Shown here: positions 49,511-59,135 of the stretch, one piece after another | Numbering within the stretch: the first letter of the stretch is position 1 | Layout: the number at the start of each line of letters is the position of its first letter | Assembly: GCA_021442155.1 (NCBI GenBank) | Contig: CM038225.1 | Location: 84,642,925 to 84,706,924 of the forward strand | DNA: 64,000 bases | DNA from: Cymbidium sinense | Lineage: Eukaryota; Streptophyta; Magnoliopsida; Asparagales; Orchidaceae | Direction: 5' to 3' | Translations under genes and position numbers: made by a program | The notes under the pieces: model-generated | What the model was told of the DNA's origin: nothing | Seen by the model: only the letters and a program-made list of their open reading frames with translations | Database searches by the model: none

Positions 49511-50048
49511 TCAAAAATACTTTGACAGGAATCTATAAAAAATGGTCTCTTGGACTTAGTTCAAACTAAAAACAAGAAATTAGAAATACTTGTTTAGCTG
49601 AAACCATAATAGGTACACCTGGAAAATGGGTAAGATTCTATGCAGATTATATTCAATGTGAATTCTTATGGTATCGAATTAGATTCTCTATAGAAGAAGA
49701 AAAAGTTAAAAAATAATCAAAAATTGCAAAACAAAAACTTACAGTTCTTAGTATTTGTAATATTTGTTATTTAAATGAATACAATTGCAAATATCAATAA
49801 TTCTTTTATGATAAAACCAGAATGAAGCCAACATCTAGATACACACTTCTACAACTTACTTGAACCATATAACATAACATGGAGTCAAAAATTTCTTCAA
49901 CAATATCCTACAAATATAACCTTAGGAAGTAGAGTTTTATTTGCTAAAGAAAAATTAGCAGAAGCCTGCCAACAAATTGATTTACATCAATAAAATAAAA
50001 AATATAAACAATCTTTATGTTGTGCTAAGAATGATCTTGTAGCACATC
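48970..50048 (+). repeat. 540-bp tandem duplication inside the viral sequence
   Basis: Unit A (about 48970-49510) and unit B (about 49511-50048) match along their length, offset by 541 bases. Shared landmarks are ctgaaaccataataggtaca and ccttaggaagtagagtttta. Both end at gatcttgtagcacatc, after which only unit B continues into new sequence. Confidence 0.88.
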
Positions 50049-50200
50049 AATGCAGATGTTCCAAAAATACAACTTCCTCAAGTTGGTTTTATGCATATAG
50101 TTTTGACATAGATTATATAGAAGGAAATAATAATTATCTGGCTAATACATTAACACAAATTTTTTTAGGACATGAGTATAGAACCAGATATCAATCTACA
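50049..50200 (+). pseudogene. RNase H C-terminal remnant of viral pol (tentative)
   Basis: A short plus-strand segment encodes an aromatic-acidic stretch ending in a DYIEG-x-N-x-LA-x-LT pattern, which resembles the last helix of caulimovirid RNase H. Protease, reverse transcriptase and most of RNase H, about 3 kb in related viruses, are not present between this and the upstream structural region. This implies an internal deletion. Confidence 0.4.
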
Positions 50201-51240
50201 AATTACTGATATCACGGAACATATGGAAGAACCAAATATACCATTAGATAAAGTCTAGAAAAAATATGATGAACAACTTATTGACCATTATGTTTAGATA
50301 CTTGAATTCCAGATGTGGAAATTAGAATGTGAAATCTCTTATGGTAACAAGATTCTGGCCGAATTACAAAAGTTAAAAATTTATCTCACTAGCGAAGCTG
50401 ATGAAGAATAATTACCATCACTTGCTCAATTACAGACAATATGCAATTACAAAAAAGAGATTTCATCCACAAGTACAAATAAATAGACAAATACAGCTTC
50501 CTACTCTTCAGTTTTACAAAAAGAACCCAACATAATGGAACCTAGAAATATATTTGAAATAATAGAAGAATGACAACAATTTTCTCTATTTTAGGAATGA
50601 ATTAACTCACAAATATATTTCCATACACAGGGAAATATTAATTTATGCTACATTTATGGAGACACTGATCCAAAACTTACTCAAAAATTGTATCATAGTG
50701 GCTTGATCAAATTAATATATCTTGAAAGTCTTCAGATAATCAATCAGCTACCTAAAATAACTATTGAAGCAGTAGAAACTTTCCAATCTATTATAAAGCA
50801 ATGGAATATTTATGCAAAATTATTGTGATCTTAATTTTGCATAAATGAAAGAACTGTGACCTTAATGCAACTTGGAATAAGCAGTGAACCATATTTACCT
50901 AAATATATGGAAATCAGAAAAGCTACAAAAAGACTGAAGGAAGATGATCTGCTTCAAATATGGAATGAGACAAAGAAAATAGACATTTCAAACATATGGG
51001 TCTATCATTGCTCAAATGAACTCTTCATTTACAGTCATTGCAGATATAGGACAAAATAAATTCATGAAGTCATGTACCAAAAATGGAATAATATACTATT
51101 AAAAAAAAGATATGAGCAAGTATTGAAGTAAAAGAAAATTTTTGTAAAAAATTACAGAAAGAAAAGCTACACAACTGTATAGTTTGCAAAAATAAAAATA
51201 CCTTACAAATAGTAAAGGAGAAATTAGAATCAAAGCTGCT
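50201..51240 (+). pseudogene. Unrecognised viral 3' reading-frame remnant
   Basis: Weakly conserved coding sequence between the RNase H-like tail and the promoter, with many stops. One stretch is open at 50856-51059. In caulimo-, cavemo- and solendoviruses this position holds the translational transactivator or inclusion-body gene. I see no motif that proves it, so the assignment is by position only. Confidence 0.3.
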
Positions 51241-51304
51241 CAACATCTGACCTAAGAAATGATGAAAACAACAAAATGATGTAAGAATGATGAAATTAAT
51301 AATA

Positions 51305-51324
51305 TGACGTAAACACTTACGTCA
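51305..51324. promoter_or_regulatory. as-1-like palindromic element
   Basis: TGACGTAAACACTTACGTCA: two perfect TGACGTAA arms in opposite orientation with a 4-base spacer. TGACG boxes of this kind bind TGA-type bZIP factors in the CaMV 35S promoter. It lies about 30 bases upstream of the TATA box, as in 35S. Confidence 0.75.
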
Positions 51325-51352
51325 TACCTACTTATACAGATATTTCACAAGA

Positions 51353-51365
51353 CTCTATATATGAT
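51353..51365 (+). promoter_or_regulatory. TATA box of the viral promoter
   Basis: ctctatatatgat, placed correctly behind the as-1-like element. This predicts a transcript start near 51385 and a leader of about 520 bases before the primer site, similar in layout to CaMV. Confidence 0.65.
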
Positions 51366-51907
51366 GGCATAAGGTTTAGGGGAGGGGGCATGGCTCACTA
51401 GAATCCTTCATAAACATTCTGCTTAATCTTGTGAAGCAATTATGAATCATAGTCGTAGAGGCTAACTTATGTCTTCTTTAGTTTATGTCTAAGTATGTTT
51501 GGCTTATGATATCTATAAAGGTTATTATGTATCTAGAAGATTATTTTGATCTTCATAATATGTTATGTCGTTACACTTTCTCTCTAATCTGATTATGCTT
51601 AGTGTAAGAATCAAACAAAAGCTGTGCTGGTATCATTTGAAGTAATCTTAGAAGGTTGTGGTCTTTGTTTGAACCTGTATATACGGTCAAAAGTTAGATT
51701 GGATAGGAAGCATAATTGAATATGAGGTTAGTAAAGCTCGAAGTAATACTACAGAAGCATGATGGACCCTAATAGTTATCATAGGATGAACATTCTTTAT
51801 AGGCATGAATTAGAGAAAAGACCTTTAAAAAATGAATCCCGAACAAAGTTTACCTAACATTACCAAACAAAATTCTACAAAAAATAAGGTAGAACCCCAT
51901 GCCAAAA

Positions 51908-51920
51908 TGGTATCAAAGCT
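51908..51920 (+). other. Primer-binding site for initiator tRNA-Met
   Basis: TGGTATCAAAGCT matches the complement of the plant initiator tRNA-Met 3' end (TGGTATCAGAGC) at 11 of 12 bases. In caulimovirids this site defines the genome origin and follows the promoter by about 600 bases. Here it follows the TATA box by about 550. Confidence 0.7.
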
Positions 51921-52104
51921 TAGAAGATATACATAAAATAGAAATACTTTTGAGTGCAATCTCCATTATGCATGCTTATGCACACCAAGTTGGTCTTATG
52001 AATCAAATTTCCCATCATTTGAGTATGAAATTAGGGAAGAAAAAGAAAGTAAGAAATGCTTGAAACTAACAAATTAGAAGAAGATATATTCTCTATTAAT
52101 GATA

Positions 52105-52402
52105 AATCTAACTAAAGAATATTTAGATAAAGAATATAAACGACTCCTAGATTTATTAAAAATCAATATTACTAATAGTTAATTAAAAGTATTCCGAGAA
52201 GAACAAATTTTCCATATCAAAGCACCATTAGGAAACTTGAACGAATTAATAGTACATAGTTATATGATAATAAAACAACACTATGAGTTAGGTCTTAGTT
52301 CAACCCCTTCGAACAAAATATCAACCAGTGATTTAGGGAACTAAATGAAAATCAGCATAACAAAGTTATAAAATTTAAATCATTGTTACAAAAAAGATAT
52401 AA
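52105..52402 (+). repeat. Terminal direct repeat, right copy
   Basis: Matches 48026-48327 with scattered substitutions and small indels. It begins about 185 bases after the primer site. Confidence 0.85.
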
Positions 52403-52415
52403 AATCACTAGGCTA

Positions 52416-52490
52416 AGAGTTCTTTTTCATTGATATGATAAATTTGTTCCGTTGTGGTGTATGTTCCGGATTCATACCGATAGAGTACTA
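52416..52490. other. Unassigned junction sequence
   Basis: About 75 bp of non-repetitive sequence (gagttctttttcattgatat ... ggattcataccgatagagta) between viral and telomere-like DNA. It does not continue the interrupted gypsy leader, so the insertion removed or was joined by a rearrangement to its right flank. Confidence 0.5.
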
Positions 52491-52690
52491 AAACTTAAAC
52501 CCTAAACAAACCCTAAACTGTAAACCCTAAAATCCTAAATCCTAAAGCCTAAACCCTAAACTCTAAACCTTTAACCCTAAATTAACCCTAAACTATAAGC
52601 TCACCGTAAACCCTAAACCCTAAACCCTGAAACCCTAAATCCTAAAACCCTAAATCCTAAACCCTAAACCCTAAACCCTAAAAAAACCTA
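52491..52690 (+). repeat. Telomere-like array
   Basis: CCCTAAA with CTAAACT and CCGTAAA variants. It follows the viral integrant. Confidence 0.85.
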
Positions 52691-53285
52691 AAATCCTAAA
52701 TCTAAACTAAATAAAACCTAAAAAGAAAATAAATAAATAAACCTAAACCTAAATAAAACAATAAAATAAAATAAAATAAAAGCCTAAACAAAAACCTAAA
52801 CTTAAACCTAAAAATAAAATAAAATTCATTAATAAAAATAAACTAAAATAAAATAAATAAAAATCTAAACTAAACTAAAAAATAAAATAAAAAAAGAATA
52901 AAAACCTAAATAAAATAAAAATTAAATGTAAAATAAAAATTAAATAAACCTAAAATAAAATAAAATAATAACGAAATAAAAACATAAACCTACAAAATTA
53001 ACCTTAAAATAAAACCTAAAAATAAAAATATAAAAAAAATCTAAACCCTAAATTAAAAAAAAATCCTAATCCTAAAATAAAAATAAAATAAACAAAATAA
53101 AATAAACTTAAACCTAAACTAAAAAAAAACTAAACTAAAATAAATAAAACCTAAACATAAACCTAAAATAAACTAAACCTAAACCTAAACTAAATAAAAT
53201 AAAATAAACTAAAAGTAAACCTACACATAAACTAAAAAATCAAACCTAAAAATAAACCTAAAATAAAAACTTAATACCTAAGCCT
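52691..53285. repeat. A-rich array monomer, truncated
   Basis: Start (ctaaactaaataaaaccta, about 52700) and middle landmarks (about 53038) are present. The last quarter, including the tttacttaattt end motif, is missing. Confidence 0.75.
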
Positions 53286-53466
53286 AGAAACCCTAAACCC
53301 TAAACCCTAAACCCTAATCCCAAAACCCTAAACCCTAAACCCTAAACCTTAAACCCTAAACCCTAAACCTTAAACCCCAAACCCTAATCCTAAACCTAAA
53401 GTAACTAAATAAATTTAAAAATAAAACTAAACCCTAAAACCTAAAAAACCTAAACCTAAACCCTAA
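53286..53466 (+). repeat. Telomere-like array
   Basis: CCCTAAA and CCTTAAA units with a short A-rich insert at 53400-53440. Confidence 0.85.
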
Positions 53467-53954
53467 GAATGGGAAGAACCTTGATGGCAGGAACATCACC
53501 GTCAACTTGGCTCAGTCTAGATCTAACGGTGGAGGCGAAGTCGGCGGTAGTAGTTAGCGTAGTGGTGGTGGGGGATTTGGAGGTGCTGGTGGATATGGAG
53601 GTGGTGGTCATAGTAGTTGTGGTTATGGAGGCGGGAGGAGCGACAAAATTACAACGGTTGTGGTGGCTATGGGAGAGATCAGGGATATGATGGTGGATCC
53701 CGCTACTCTAGAGGTTGGGGTGATTTTGATGGGAACTGGAGAAATTGAAGAATGGGCGATCCTATCTGTTGCTTATGGAACTATTTCTTTATAGTAAAAA
53801 TGATTCTAGTTATCTAGAGTTTTTGATTAGCTCTATGAGTGTTCATTTTTTATCTATGTTGTCACTTGTGTCTTAGAAAACCTGGTGTGTTACTTAGTTG
53901 ATGAAATCGAAAAGAAGAAATGTTGAATATGAATTTATTCTCTGTTAAAAAAAA
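53467..53954 (+). pseudogene. GRP fragment, copy 7
   Basis: The RRM end is nearly perfect: NGKNLDGRNITVN-L-AQSRS at 53468-53525. A Gly-rich tail with one in-frame TAG (about 53554) follows (RSGGGGFGGAGGYGGGGHSS, GYGGGRSD), then frame-shifted RGRDQGYDGGSRYSRG and GNWRN-stop (53745). The shared 3' UTR follows. Together with copy 6 it fixes the identity of the family. No promoter or upstream exon. Confidence 0.87.
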
Positions 53955-54105
53955 CCAAAATCCCTAAACCCTAAACCAAAATCTTGAAACCTAAACCCTA
54001 AACTCTAAACCATAAAACCTACAACCTAAAACCTAAAACCTAAAACCCAAAACCCCAAACCCTAACCACTAAACCCAAAACCCAAAACCCACAACCATAA
54101 ACCCT
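53955..54105 (+). repeat. Telomere-like array
   Basis: CCCTAAA with many CCCAAAA and CCTAAAA variants. Confidence 0.8.
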
Positions 54106-54930
54106 AAAAACTTAAAACCTAAACTAAACTATATAAAACCTAAAAATAAAATAAATAAAAAACCTAAACCTAAAAAATAAAAAAATAAAATAAAATAAAA
54201 AGCTAAACTAAAACATAAACTTAAACCTAAACCTAAAATAAAATAAAATTAAAAATAAAAAATAAAAACTAAACTAAAATAAAATAAATAAAAACCAAAA
54301 CTAAACTAAATAATAAAATAAACCTAAAAATAAAAAACCTAAATAAAATAAAAACTAAATGTAAAATAAAAAAAATAAATCTAAATAAAATAGAATAAAA
54401 ACTAAATAAAAACCTAAACATAAAAAATAAACCAAAAAATAAATAAAAAATAAAACCTAAACCCTAAACTAAAATAAAACCTAAACCTAAAATAAATAAA
54501 ATAAAATAAAACTAAACCTAAACTAAAATAAATAAAACATAAACCTAAATCTAAAAGAAACTAAACCTAGACCCTAAACTATATAAAATAAAATAAATTG
54601 AAAATAAACATAAACCTAAACTAAAAAAATAAAAGCCACAAATAAACCTAAACCTAAAAAACTGAAATAAAAACCTAAACCTAAACCTAAAAATTAAAAA
54701 AAAGCTTAAATTTATAATATAAAATAAAAATAAAACTAAACAAAAAAATAAACATAAACCTAAACCTAAAAAATAAAGTAAAATAAAAAACCTAAATTAA
54801 AATAAATAAACCTAAAATAAATAAACTAAACTAAATAAAAAAATAAACCTAAATGAAAATAAAAAATAAACTAAAATAAATAAAAATAAACTAAATAAAC
54901 CTAATCCTGCTAGTTTACCTAATTAAAATA
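54106..54930. repeat. A-rich array monomer, complete
   Basis: About 0.82 kb with start (54120), middle (54452) and end (tgctagtttacctaatta at about 54907) landmarks. Confidence 0.8.
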
Positions 54931-55454
54931 AAAACCCTAAACATATAATAAACCCTAAACCCTAAAAAATCCTAAACCTTAAACTGTAAAACCTAAAACC
55001 CTAAACTTTAAACCCTAATCTAAACTTACCTAAAACATACCCACTCAATGTACCCTAAACTAAACCCCAGTTAACTCCTACCCTACAAACCCTAACTCAC
55101 TGCACCCTCACTACCCTAAACCCTATATCAACCCTCTAAACCTAAACCCCCACCCTAAATCATAAACCCTAACCCTAAATGCTATAACCCTACCCTACCC
55201 ACCACCCTAAACCCTAAACCCTCCCTCCTTGCTGTGCTCTAAACCCTAAACTAACCCTAAACCCTAAACTAAAACCTCTATACCATAAACCCTAAACCCT
55301 AACCCTAAACCCTAAACTAAAACCTAAAACAATATACCCTAAACTAAACCCTAAACCCCAAAACCTAAATCAAAACCTTAAGTAACTAAATAAATTAAAA
55401 AAATAAACTTAAACCATAAAACCTAATAAACCTAAACCTAAAAGTAAACCCTAA
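54931..55454 (+). repeat. Telomere-like array with C-rich diverged core
   Basis: CCCTAAA units at both ends. At 55020-55210 the units have spread to CCCTACCC, CCCTCAC and CCCACCC forms, a different path of divergence from the CTGGGCC blocks. Confidence 0.8.
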
Positions 55455-55878
55455 AAATGGGCAGAACCATGATAGTAGGAACATAACCGTCAACCAGGCT
55501 CAGTCTAGATCTAGTGGTGGAGATGAAGGCGGAGGCAACAGTTATCACAGTGGTGGTGGGGGCTCTAGAGGTACTGGTGGATATGGAGGTGGTGGTCAGA
55601 GCAATGGTGGTTATGGAAGTGGGAGGAGCGTCACAGGTTACAGATGTGGTGGTGGCTGAGGGAAAGATCAAGGATATGATGTTGGATCATACTACTCGAG
55701 AGGCTGGGGTGGTTCTAAGGAGAACTGAAGAATCTAAAGAATGACCGATCTGATCTGCTACTTATGGAACTGTGTATTTACAGTAGAGATGGTTCGACTT
55801 ATCTTGGGTTTTTTATTTACTGTATGCGTGCTCATTTTTTATCTATGTCATCGCTTGTGTCCTACAAAACTTGGTGTG
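55455..55878 (+). pseudogene. GRP fragment, copy 8 (3' truncated)
   Basis: The RRM end is recognisable (aaccgtcaaccaggctcagt: TVNQAQS). The Gly-rich tail GGGGSRGTGGYGGGGQSNGG and YGSGRSV lies at about 55545-55630. The 3' UTR matches the other copies up to cttggtgtg (55878), where the homology ends abruptly. It is the last GRP copy and the last telomere-associated sequence in the window. Confidence 0.82.
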
Positions 55879-58500
55879 TGGTGTTTATTTTTGAGATGTG
55901 GGACACCATGTAGATGTTAAGGGGTACTTATTGAAATGATTGAGTAAGACATTAAGAAAAGATGGACTATCTCTAAAAATAGAAATCATCACCCTATAAT
56001 GAACTTAATCCCCTAATAAGGACTCATAAGGCATGATGGGTCTTCAAATTTACCAGAGATCTTTCTCCTACTTTACATGGAAAAGTAAAGTAGGGTTTAT
56101 ATTAAGTCAGGATTTGTTAAGTTTCCTATGGAGGAAAGCCTCCATAGTTACTTACATCCTAAATGATGTGAATCCCTTAAGAATCATCTCGATTAAGGTA
56201 GCAATTAAAGTCTCCTTAGATTTCAAGGCTAGACTATCAAAGGATTAGTTGTATTGGAAAATCAATTGGGAAAACTCAAGGAGAAGACTTATTATCTAGC
56301 TAAAGTAAATAAGTAGGGAATGCTCTTGATACTAGAAAACCTAGTGAGCATTTTAGGCTATCCTATAATTAGGCTTTATAATTTTTGAATTGAAGAGAAT
56401 ATATATTTTGTTAAAGTTGACATTTCATAAGAAAGCTAGGAATTGTAATCTAATAATACAAGATTGTGGAGATGCCTAAGAGGTGAGGATTTAACCTTAT
56501 AGCCTGAAAGAAATATCCACCTCAGATCCTAAATCTAGGGAGCTTTTGCATAAGACAAAACACGACCTAAATCTAATTGAAAATGGGCATATGGTTTAAC
56601 TCCATAAGAGAGGATAAACCACATTACTGCTGGACTTTCAATTTCCTGGAGTGGTAGCCAACTAACACCTCCTACACTTTAAATACATGATGTTCGATCA
56701 TATGATTTTCAAGATTAGTTAGGTTATTATTTAGTTAGAAAGAAATTAAAGTCTTTAAGCCCACTCCCTAAGAGACTAGAGCATGAGTGGTATGAGCATA
56801 TTACTTAGTCTAGTACAAAATCTTTTCAAATTTTATTTATTTTGACACTTCATTTTGACAAAGGCTTTGGGTTTCTGATGCCTACATGCATGAGGAAATA
56901 AGGTTGTTGTCTAAATCAACAATAAGGGATGTTTTCCAACACAAGGGATGCCCTCATAGGTCAAGCATTCCCCTATCGTTCAAGGATGGAAATCCTTTAT
57001 TTTTAAGAGCAAAATAATTTGATATGCATGTTGTTGGCCATTCAACCTTTAGTTAAGGGGTTTCTAAATCTTTTAATTATCTTGATTTATGTCCTAGGCT
57101 TTAGTGAGGTTATGAATTATTTAAAACTTTAGTTATGAGTTGTAGTTGGGTAGAAAGGTTAATTTTTTTCTAGGAGCCTAATCACATTCCAGGCCACACA
57201 TTCAAACCATAAACATATAAAGAAACTAAGAAAAACATGTCATCCTAATTGCATGCTTTAAACACAACTTTAAAAAAAATTTATAGCTAACAAAAAAATA
57301 ACAGCCATGGTCTGTCGTCGACAAAAAGAAAAATGGGTAGCCGAGCTCTACCCTTATACAACCAGGTACATAAAAGAATAATTTTCAATTTACAAATGAT
57401 AAATGCTATGGGCGGTCTTCAAGTCTTTATGTTTTCATGTATCTTCTTCCTTCTTTGATTTTGTTTGCTCCACTTCAAAGGCATCACATGGCCTCCCTGG
57501 ATAAAGCCTTCTAGCCAATACTCATCCTTATCCCCCCATAGCACTAATCCTAATTCCTAATGAAAAATTGCATTAAAAATAGGAAAAGTAAATCTAACTA
57601 CACCTATAAGACAAGTGTTAGATAAACACACATATAACTCAAGCAGTTATATTTATAATTTGGACTTAGCACCCTGCACATCGGTAACCAAGCCCACCTA
57701 TCCTAACTTGGATTATGCTTAGAGCTTAAGCAACCTATAAAGATAGCATTTATATTTATTTTTAAGCAGCCCCTTAAACATAATCCCTTGTAGAAAATAT
57801 GATTAGGCTAATCACGGCCTACCATCCAGTCTACAAAACATACACTCTAACATCAAGTCTAAAACAATACATCACACCATGCACCATCTTAACATAAGGC
57901 TAGAAGTGGTGACTTAATCTAATGTGTGTGTATTAATGCTTATGTGGTATGTCCTAACTAGGCTTTAGAGTTATGATTTTATAAGTGCATAAAGATTCAA
58001 CTTAAAGGGTCGTTTCACTTCAAATGCTTTAATTGATTTGCAAGTTTTAATTTTTGTTTTTTTTGTTTCATATGACCTACACTTATCAACTAAATGTTGT
58101 AAAGAAAAGAAAAGTGGTTTCCCTCTTTCATCCCTACCTTAAACCACTTTTTAAAGCATGTTAATTTGATTTAGTTCTCTTTAGTGAATGGCTTATTACA
58201 CATTTTACATTAATCCTAAGTTTATGTTCTCTTTAAATAATTCTATTCAATGTGAAAGGCTTCTTAAGATTAATATAATTAAAATTCTATCACATGACAC
58301 ATGCTAAATCATTCCTTTCCATCACATGTAACATGCATATGATTAAGTCTTAAGTATACCTACACATACAATATATTTTAGCATAGTTAAATGATGGATG
58401 TGAGTATGTACATTTGACGCTTTATATTTCCCCTCTGATTCATTTATTTTATAATATTAATTTAGGGCTCTATCTAAATTCTTATTAAAAAATACATTGG
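55879..58500. other. Unrecognised non-telomeric DNA
   Basis: AT-rich sequence of ordinary complexity. No coding region longer than about 70 codons and no family resemblance. Two perfect hairpins lie at 56067-56094 and 56126-56147. A sudden change of composition at 55879 marks the end of the telomere-like domain. Confidence 0.6.
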
Positions 58501-58504
58501 CATG

Positions 58505-59135
58505 AAATTAAAAAAGTACATGTCATTGTTAACCAAGGAAGTGAGGTTATAAAATGACCTCCTTGGGGCTATCTAAAGCCTCATGTTCCTTGATGTCCAG
58601 ACTATATTCCATTACATTCAAACCATATGTAGATTTATATGCATGATCATAAGAAAAAGAGCTCTAAATCACATGATCAATTAATTTAATCACTTGAATA
58701 ATTGCAAATGCATGTATTTTTATTTAAAAGAAAGGATTACCATTCTCTAATTAAATACGCACATGTATGTATAAAAGACATAAGAAAGTACATGCCTTTG
58801 TTAAACCAAGGAAGTGAGGTAATCAAATGACCTGCTTACGGCTAGTTAAAGCCTCGTATTCTTAAGATGTCTATACTATATACCACTTTTCATAGATACA
58901 TACACATGTATTCATAATTTGGAGAATGTAAATCATGCAAAAAAGTTCTATTTAATTTGATTGAATCATTTATGTATATGAATTAAAGCCTCATCCAAAT
59001 TCCAGTATTGAAATACATAAGAATGAAAACAAATGGAGTACATGCCATTGTTAAACCAAGAATTGAGGTAATAAATTGACCAACTTAGGGCTAACTAAAA
59101 CCTCATATTCTTAGGATGTTCAGACTATATATCCA
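58505..59135. repeat. Threefold tandem repeat of about 260 bp
   Basis: The block gtacatgycattgttaaacc ... gaagtgaggt ... ctaaagcctcatattcttrg ... ccagactatat occurs at about 58516, 58788 and 59038 (spacings 272 and 250). The sequence between also aligns loosely. No coding sequence. Confidence 0.8.

Larger units (their letters stand above)
48023..52415 (+). mobile_element. Endogenous caulimovirid-like sequence (defective pararetrovirus integrant)
   Basis: A plus-strand insertion of about 4.4 kb. Its first 300 bp recur at its end (48026-48327 and 52105-52402). That second copy lies downstream of a promoter and a tRNA-Met primer site, as expected for a terminally redundant, circularly permuted viral genome and unlike an LTR element. 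Coding remnants occupy 48390-51240 and are broken by many stops. At 4.1 kb per unit it is far below the usual 7-8 kb, and most of pol is missing. The genus cannot be assigned. Inference: an old Caulimoviridae copy, incapable of producing virus. Confidence 0.7.

Noticed and set aside
48023..52415. An LTR retrotransposon with 300-bp LTRs
   Set aside because: The promoter and the tRNA-Met primer site lie before the right repeat and not within or just after the left one. The repeats contain coding-like remnant and no TG...CA ends, so a circularly permuted viral genome fits better.
55438..55744. Overlapping Thr-rich (minus) and Val/Met-rich (plus) open frames
   Set aside because: Both are off-frame readings of the Gly-rich GGT/GGA repeat of GRP copy 8.
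56126..56147. A plant microRNA precursor
   Set aside because: The stem is only 9 bp, too short for a plant precursor. It is kept only as a structural curiosity.
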